DNA from: Mesostigma viride
Lineage: Eukaryota > Streptophyta > Mesostigmatophyceae > Mesostigmatales > Mesostigmataceae
Assembly (NCBI GenBank): GCA_009746045.1
Contig: RPFO01000137.1
Location: forward strand, 35,001-74,475
DNA: 39,475 bases
Reading direction: 5' to 3'
Each line of letters begins with the position of its first letter. The stretch's first letter is position 1. A program made the position numbers and the translations under genes. This document shows, piece after piece, positions 1 through 7,800 of the stretch. A model generated the notes under the pieces. That model made no database searches and had not been told where the DNA came from. It was given only the letters and a program-made list of their open reading frames with translations.

Positions 1-480
1 CTGTGTACAGCGTTCGTAATAGTTTACTCTGGCGTTACCCATGGGCCATGCCGGTTTGAATAGCCCGGTATAAAGGGAGGAATCTGGGAGATATGGAGGG
101 ATGCAGACACGTGCTTATTATTATCAGGGAAACAGGCTCCCATGCCTTTTTGCTCCTGTGGCTTTTTGCGGGAAATTTTGCGCAAACGGGACACCACAGC
201 TATGGTTTCTCTACTTTGAATTGACCCTGACTGCGTGATTCTTTGACTTTGCATCAGCCCTGTCAGCATGGCCAGCGTTCAATCCAACATGAAGGAATCG
301 AGGCGACCTCTGAATATTGGGGAGAACAGCGACGTGATTTGTGTTACTAGTTTTCTTGCTCATTTTAACAATAACAGAGGCGTCCTCTGTGCTGCATCCC
401 CCCCCCCCCCCCCCTCTGTACTTCCGCACTCCGCACTATGCTGTCCTTAACTTATCTGTAGTGTTCTTATCACGCTAAGT
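1..480. other. Non-coding stretch, no recognised gene
   Basis: No open frame here resembles a known protein. The only distinct structure is an uninterrupted run of 17 C at about 398-414. If the MurG-like gene has exons to the left of the window, this is part of one of its introns. The conserved N-terminal glycine-rich loop expected of MurG was looked for and not found here. Confidence 0.4.
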
Positions 481-968
481 GCCCCTCATTCCCCTCATGC
501 CCCTCATGCCCCTCAGGCCCCTCAGGCCCCTCAGGCCCCTCAGGCCCCTCAGGCCCCTCAGGCCCCTCAGGCCCCTCAGGCCCCTCAGGCCCCTCAGGCC
601 CCTCAGGCCCCTCAGGCCCCTCAGGCCCCTCAGGCCCCTCAGGCCCCTCAGGCCCCTCAGGCCCCTCAGGCCCCTCAGGCCCCTCAGGCGCCTCAGGCCC
701 CTCAGGCCCCTCAGGCCCCTCAGGCTCCTCAGGCCCCTCAGGCCCATCAGGCCCCCCAGGCCCATCAGGCCCCTCAGGCCCCTCAGGCCCCTCAGGCCCC
801 TCAGGCCCCTCAGGCCCCTCAGGCCCCTCAGGCCCCCCAGGCCCCTCAGGCTCCTCAGGCCCCTCAGGCCCCTCAGGCCCCTCAGGCCCCCCAGGCCCCT
901 CAGGCCCCTCAGGCCCCTCAGGCCCCTAATGCCCCTAATGCCCCTCATGCCCCTAATGCCCCATGTGC
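481..968. repeat. 9-bp minisatellite (CCCCTCAGG)n
   Basis: About 50 tandem copies of a 9-bp unit, CCCCTCAGG, with CCCCTCATG and CCCCTAATG variants at both edges. A multiple-of-three period keeps frames open on both strands (PLRPLRPLR and GLRGLRGLR), but there is no non-repetitive coding flank, so these are not genes. The + strand is pyrimidine-rich. Confidence 0.95.
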
Positions 969-1370
969 CCCTAATGTTAATGCCCCGTATGCTCCTTATG
1001 TATCCCGCATGCCGTCAATGTGCCGCTAATGTATCCCTAGTGCCCTCAATGTCCGTACTGCATGTGAAGTACCTTACTATCCTTAATGCCCTGAATGTCC
1101 TTGTTGTCCTTCATGTTCTTGATGTCCTTCATGTCCTTCATGTTCTTGATGTCCTTCTCTTGATGTCCTTAATGTCCTCAATGTCCTTGTTGTCCTTCAT
1201 GTTCTTGATGCCCTTATGTCCTTAATGCTCTTAACGTTCTTCATGTCCTTAATGTCCCTCTCTTGATGTCCTCAGTGTCCTTAATGTTTTTTATTGTCCG
1301 TCATGTCCTCCATGTCCTTGATGTCCTTAATGTCCGTAATGCAGTTATTGTTCTCAATGTCCATCTTCCC
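969..1370. repeat. Degenerate ATGTCCTT-type tandem repeat
   Basis: Imperfect 9- to 12-bp units built on ATGTCCTTAATGTCC, ATGTCCTTCATG and ATGTTCTTGATG, grading out of the CCCCTAATG edge of the preceding minisatellite. It looks like an older, decayed extension of the same array. No coding content is seen. Confidence 0.75.
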
Positions 1371-1729
1371 TGAGGCCTTGACTGCTGTCACGACTCAGAT
1401 CCATTGTTGTTACCCGCGACAACCCTTTCCCATTCATTTGTCCTGGTCCTCCTAAGTGCATGTTGTACCCGGAATAGATGTCTTTCTAATCAATGAGTAG
1501 TTTACTTATAGGCCAATACACGTAGGCATCCGTTTCTACTACATTCACACCAAGGATCCGCCAGCTGGGGGTCGCTCACCAAGTTTTCCCCCAAAGGACT
1601 CTCGCGTCTTACTTGCTAAGGTCGTGTCAATAAAATTGATTAAATACGCATGCTACCCTCTTTCTATTGTTCTTGAATGCCTCCCTATCTTTGGGATCTG
1701 CGTTACTTTCCCATCCAAAACCTGGCCAG
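1371..1729. other. Intron sequence before the first recognised MurG exon
   Basis: Unique sequence without an open frame of note. It ends in the candidate 3' splice site AG at 1728-1729, immediately before codons for a MurG-type GYVSAP segment. Confidence 0.45.
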
Positions 1730-1815
1730 GGGGCTACGTCTCGGCTCCCACCTGCCTGGCCGCGATCCTGTGCGGTGTGCCAGTAGTGCTGCAGGAGCAG
1801 AACGCCTTTGCAGGG
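1730..1815 (+). CDS. MURG: MurG-like gene, exon a (GYVSAP segment)
   Basis: Encodes GYVSAP, then an [15 protein letters not shown] stretch ending in NAFAG, which is the end of the N-terminal MurG domain. The acceptor is CCAG at 1726-1729 and the donor GTGAGT at 1816; the exon ends in phase 0. The 5' edge is less certain than the 3' edge because the preceding exon is not visible. Confidence 0.8.
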
Positions 1816-4800
1816 GTGAGTGGCTACGGCTGGACGCCGTGGCTGGTATGAGCCACTATTTTCTTATGGTTGTTATTTAATGGCCCCCTATAGCAGTCTT
1901 TTGCTGGCGTTGACCGCTTGCACAAGTATCCCGCTCTTGGCTCAGGGAGACAGCGTCTCGCTTTCTGCTTCAACTTGCTGCCTGGAATCTGCAGTATGGA
2001 ATGAGGCTGGTATTCAGGGACATCAGGCTGCCTTGCTATGTATGTGTTGGAATTATACCAGCTGTGTAACAGCGTTGCAGCTAAGCAACTGATGGCCAGG
2101 TCATCCTGATGTCACTGCTCCACGTGTTTTATAGGACAGCATACAAATGGATGCGGCAAGGCGATAGCTCTTAAAGCACCTCCGTTAACGAAGGACATGT
2201 GTGCCAGGGAGTGCAAGCCCATCTTGTCAACGTGCCGACAAAATGGCTGAAATGTGTCTTCCCCCTGGCACTGGTGTTAGGTCATATACTATCTAGTAGA
2301 TGACCTAGTATACTACCTAGTATACTATATAGTTTGGGATAATCAAAATGGTGCAAATGCCACCAAATGTGGAACCAGATACAATTCATCAACCGTATGA
2401 AGTTCATTGACGACTGACCATGAAACAAGTTACACAACGTTCCGTCCCACCTTTCCCCCCACTTGCGCCCACCCCCTCTCCCCCAAGGCCCCAACAACCC
2501 CACCACAATGGCCACCCACCAACCTATACCCTCCCCCTCCCCCCCCCATTGCACCCACGCCTTCCTTGTTTCCACCCCACCCCCACGCAAGGTCACCCAC
2601 CCACTACCGTCCCACCCTTCCCGCTGCTGCGCTTTTCATCCTTGTTTTATCCTCCTCTTCATCCTCTTTTCCATCCTCCTCATCGCCCTTTTCCATCCTC
2701 CTGTTCATCTCCCTGTTCCATCCTCCTCATCGCCCGTTTTCATCCTCCTGTTCATCTCCCTGTTCCATCCTCCTCATCGCCCGTTTTCATCCTCCTGTCC
2801 ATCTCCCTGTTCCATCCTCCTCATCGCCCGTTTTCATCCTCCTGTTCATCTCCCTGTTCCATCCTCCTCCTCATCGCCCGTTTTCATCCTCCTGTTCATC
2901 TCCCTGTTCCATCCTCCTCATCGCCCGTTTTCATCCTCCTGTTCATCTCCCTGTTCCATCCTCCTCATCGCCCGTTTTCATCCTCCTGTTCATCTCCCTG
3001 TTCCATCCTCCTCCTCACTGCTCGTTTTCATCCTCCTGTTCATCTCCCTGTTCCATCCTCCTCCTCATCGCCCTTTTTCATCCTCCTGTTCATCTCCCTG
3101 TTCCATCCTCCTCATCGCCCTTTTTCATCCTCCTGTTCATCTCCCTGTTCCATCCTCCTCCTCCTCGCCCGTTTTCATCCTCCTGTTCATCTCCCTGTTC
3201 CATCCTCCTCATCGCCCGTTTTCATCCTCCTGTTCATCTCCCTGTTCCATCCTCCTCATCGCCCGTTTTCATCCTCCTGTTCATCTCCCTGTTCCATCCT
3301 CCTCATCGCCCGTTTTCATCCTCCTGTTCATCTCCCTGTTCCATCCTCCTCATCGCCCGTTTTCATCCTCCTGTTCATCTCCCTGTTCCATCCTCCTCAT
3401 CGCCCGTTTTCATCCTCCTGTTCATCTCCCTGTTCCATCCTCCTCCTCATCGCCCGTTTTCATCCTCCTGTTCATCTCCCTGTTCCATCCTCCTCATCGC
3501 CCGTTTTCATCCTCCTGTTCATCTCCCTGTTCCATCCTCCTCATCGCCCGTTTTCATCCTCTTGTTCATCTCCCTGTTCCATCCTCCTCCTCATCGCCCG
3601 TTTTCATCCTCCTGTTCATCTCCCTGTTCCATCCTCCTCCTCATCGCCCGTTTTCATCCTCCTGTTCATCTCCCTGTTCCATCCTCCTCATCGCCCGTTT
3701 TCATCCTCCTGTTCATCTCCCTGTTCCATCCTCCTCCTCATCGCCCGTTTTCATCCTCCTGTTCATCTCCCTGTTCCATCCTCCTCATCGCCCGTTTTCA
3801 TCCTCCTGTTCATCTCCCTGTTCCATCCTCCTCATCGCCCGTTTTCATCCTCCTGTTCATCTCCCTGTTCCATCCTCCTCCTCATCGCCCGTTTTCATCC
3901 TCCTGTTCATCTCCCTGTTCCATCCTCCTCATCGCCCGTTTTCATCCTCCTGTTCATCTCCCTGTTCCATCCTCCTCCTCATCGCCCGTTTTCATCCTCC
4001 TGTTCATCTCCCTGTTCCATCCTCCTCATCGCCCGTTTTCATCCTCCTGTTCATCTCCCTGTTCCATCCTCCTCCTCATCGCCCGTTTTCATCCTCCTGT
4101 TCATCTCCCTGTTCCATCCTCCTCATCGCCCGTTTTCATCCTCCTGTTCATCTCCCTGTTCCATCCTCCTCATCGCCCGTTTTCATCCTCCTGTTCATCT
4201 CCCTGTTCCATCCTCCTCCTCATCGCCCGTTTTCATCCTCCTGTTCATCTCCCTGTTCCATCCTCCTCCTCATCGCCCGTTTTCATCCTCCTGTTCATCT
4301 CCCTGTTCCATCCTCCTCATCGCCCGTTTTCATCCTCCTGTTCATCTCCCTGTTCCATCCTCCTCCTCATCGCCCGTTTTCATCCTCCTGTTCATCTCCC
4401 TGTTCCATCCTCCTCATCGCCCGTTTTCATCCTCCTGTTCATCTCCCTGTTCCATCCTCCTCCTCATCGCCCGTTTTCATCCTCCTGTTCATCTCCCTGT
4501 TCCATCCTCCTCATCGCCCGTTTTCATCCTCCTGTTCATCTCCCTGTTCCATCCTCCTCATCGCCCGTTTTCATCCTCCTGTTCATCTCCCTGTTCCATC
4601 CTCCTCATCGCCCGTTTTCATCCTCCTGTTCATCTCCCTGTTCCATCCTCCTCATCGCCCGTTTTCATCCTCCTGTTCATCTCCCTGTTCCATCCTCCTC
4701 ATCGCCCTTTTTCATCCTCCTGTTCATCCTCCTGTCCTCCAGGTCGCCAACCGCACGCTTGGCTTGTTTGCGGCGCGTGTGTTCGTCGCGTTTAAAGAGG

Positions 4801-7800
4801 CGGCCGCAGCGTTCCCCAAACAAAAGTAAGCAGCTCTACCGCACATTAAGGGCACGGTACTGACTTTGCGCCCCACGCAGGGCATGTGACTGTGCCCCGC
4901 ACGCCACGCAGGCTTGTATGCCCCGGCACTCACACATCCCATGCGTGGAGTGTGCCTCCCTAGATTGTCTCCCTCGATGACAAAGTCCCCAAAAGTACCA
5001 CAGGCGGCCAAATAACCATATTGGAATGGAGCGAGACAGCTTGCTCTTCGGCATGCTACCTGGCATCAGCCTCTCAAGCGCCTGAACCATCTTTCTTTTG
5101 TACTCGGAATACGTTGTACTCAGTCATGTCGTGTTCTGTTTGGAAAGGAATGGCGTGTGTCAAGCTTGTAAAGACGCGTTGCTTTCATGTGTTTGGTGGA
5201 GTCTGCAACCAGACTTGCTATTTTGCCAGCGCTTCCCTACCCCTGGTTGTCCTATGACTGCTTGGCTGGACATATACATGCCTCCCACTCACCTTGACTT
5301 GCGAGACAGTCCTGAGATAACGATGATGCCACCCGCTGCTACTGCCCCTGCCCCCCTTCGCCCCCGCGCTTTTTTTTTCTTTTTCTCTCCATCCCTCTCT
5401 GCCCCACGCTGCCCCCCTCCGCCCCCTTCGGCCCCCCCCGCCCTCTTCCACCCCTCTCCTCCAGGTGCACGCTGATGGGCAACCCCACACGTGCGGCGCT
5501 GCTGTCGGCGCCGCGGGAGCAGGCGGTGGCCTACTTTGGCGACCTGCTGCGTGCACGCCAAGAGCAGGAGCGGCAGCAGCGCGAGATGGAGGCCAGCCGG
5601 CCGCTGCCAGGGGTCAAGGGGGGCAAGCCGCCGCCAGCCACTCCAGGGCCGGACGCGAGAGTCATGCCTCTGCAGATGGGGCAGACGGTCATCTGTGTGT
5701 TGGGAGGTGAGCGCAGAAGGTCGTCTGTGTGTTGGGAGGTCATAGGTCATACGTGTGGTGCTTTGTGAATCCATAGATATCCTCCCCCACCTCTTGTCCC
5801 CGGCCCCCCTCCCACCGCTTTCATTCCCTCCTTATCTTCTGACTATTTTTGGTCATCGCTCCCTTTTCTTCACAACGTGCGCTAATCACATCGTGTTGAG
5901 GTTAAGGGGCAAGTTTAAGCACTACGCTTGAAGTCACAAGCTCACTGCGTTGCTTCATGTCATTTCGAAGTTCAGTCGTGGACTCACACCAATGCTCAGT
6001 TGCCTATACCTCAAGTCTCTCTGGTGATTCACGTAACATCTCGGTCTTTCCTGCCATGGCCAACGGGCCACGATCACGCCCCCCACCCCCCCCACTCTGC
6101 CTGACTGCCACCGCCAGGGTCCCTGGGCGCCATGGCTGTCAACGACGCCGTGGCCGCGTGTGCGATGCGTCTGTTGGAGTCGGACCCCAACATCTACCTC
6201 ATTTGGCAGGTGGGTCCTGCTGTAACTCTGTACTACTAGTAGTGAGACAGACGTAAGTCTAGAACATGATGCTTGGATGCTTCCTCATACAGAGCATCTA
6301 CCTCGTCTGGCAGGTGGGTCCTGCTGTAACTCTGTACTACTAGTAGTAAGACAGAAGTAAAGTCTAGAACATGATGCTTGGATGATTCCTCACACAGAGC
6401 ATCTACCTCGTCTGGCAGGTGGGTCCTGCTGTAACTGTGTATAGTAGCAAGCCACCTCGCGCCTTGGACCGTCTCCCCAACACCCTTATCCCACCCTTGC
6501 TCCTTGCCTTAGGCGGCTCTTGACACTGTGCCTTCGCCCCACCCTTGCTTCTTGCCACTGTGCCCTCACGCCACCCTTGCCACTCTGCCCTTGCTTCTTG
6601 TCTTACTCCACCCTTCCTTCTTGCCCCCACTCCACTCCACTCCACTCCACTCCACTCCACTCCACTCCACTCCACTCCACTCCACTCCACTCCACTCCAC
6701 TCCACTCCACTCCACTCCACTCCACTCCACTCCACTCCACTCCACTCCACTCCACTCCACTCCACTCCACTCCACTCCACTCCACTCCACTCCACTCCAC
6801 TCCACTCCACTCCACTCCACTCCACTCCACTCCAAGCCAATCCACTCCACTCCACTCCACTCCACTCCACTCCACTCCACTCCACTCCACTCCACTCCAC
6901 TCCACTCCACTCCACTCCACTCCACTCCACTCCACTCCACTCCACTCCACTCCACTCCACTCCACTCCACTCCACTCCACTCCACTCCACTCCACTCCAC
7001 TCCACTCCACTCCACTCCACTCTGCCGTTGCCCCGCCCTTCCTTCTGGCCACTCTGCCCTCACGCCACCCTTGCGTTTCGCCGCAACGCCCTCGTTCCAC
7101 CCAGGTGGGCCCCCGCTACTACGAGGCCCTGCGCAAGGTCGTCCCGCCCCACCAGCGGCTGCTCATGCTGCCGTACGTCCCCCAACCCTTGTCCATCCCC
7201 CATGCTGGCACCTGTCACAACCATCATGCCCACTGGTCCTTGTAGGGGGTCTCAGGGCGTGTGGACACGATGGACTGCACAGAAACCACAAGTTAGCATT
7301 TTGAATGCACAGAGACTGCATGGGATACAAGTGATTGTACATAGTGACCATGACCGTTGCACAGTGACCATGACCGTTGCGTTCTGGGACGCACGTTGTG
7401 CTCAGTGACCGTACATAGCGCACAGTGACCAAACAGAATGCCCAGGGACTTGCGCACTCATCACGGCGGTGATGGGTGTTTCGTGAGTGCTTGGGCACAA
7501 CACAAAGAGGCAAAGTTTCCCCCAGTTTCTGCTCCCGTGGTGGGCCTTGAGCAGCAAAGGAAACATTGTGCCTCGACTCCTTTACATGACCTTACCTGTG
7601 GCGGGGTACAACAGCTTCGCAAAGCAACCCCTTAACGGGGTTGGCTTGCGATAGTTTGGTATTGCGTACTAAGAATAAGATAGCGCAGACTACCTGCATT
7701 TAGCAGCCGATTACCTCATTCTGACACGTCTCTTCCAACTGGCTGTCCGTTGGGCACATCCCTGTCGCTTGAGCATCCCGTATCATGGGGATGAGGGGGC

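Noticed and set aside
475-1225. PLRPLRPLR and GLRGLRGLR frames, possibly collagen-like or antimicrobial-like
   Set aside because: 9-bp minisatellite reading; no conserved start, no unique flanks.
2650-4737. CRISPR-like regular repeats
   Set aside because: The units are contiguous, with no unique spacers, in a eukaryotic intron.
2407-4863. Three overlapping frames of about 790-820 codons, rich in HPP, SSS and FILLFISLF
   Set aside because: They are the three readings of one 47/50-bp minisatellite inside a MurG intron; they overlap fully and end in the acceptor and exon b.
6403-7408. Long frames reading [10 protein letters not shown] or [10 protein letters not shown]
   Set aside because: By-product of the stop-free (CCACT)n pentamer; no unique domain on either side.
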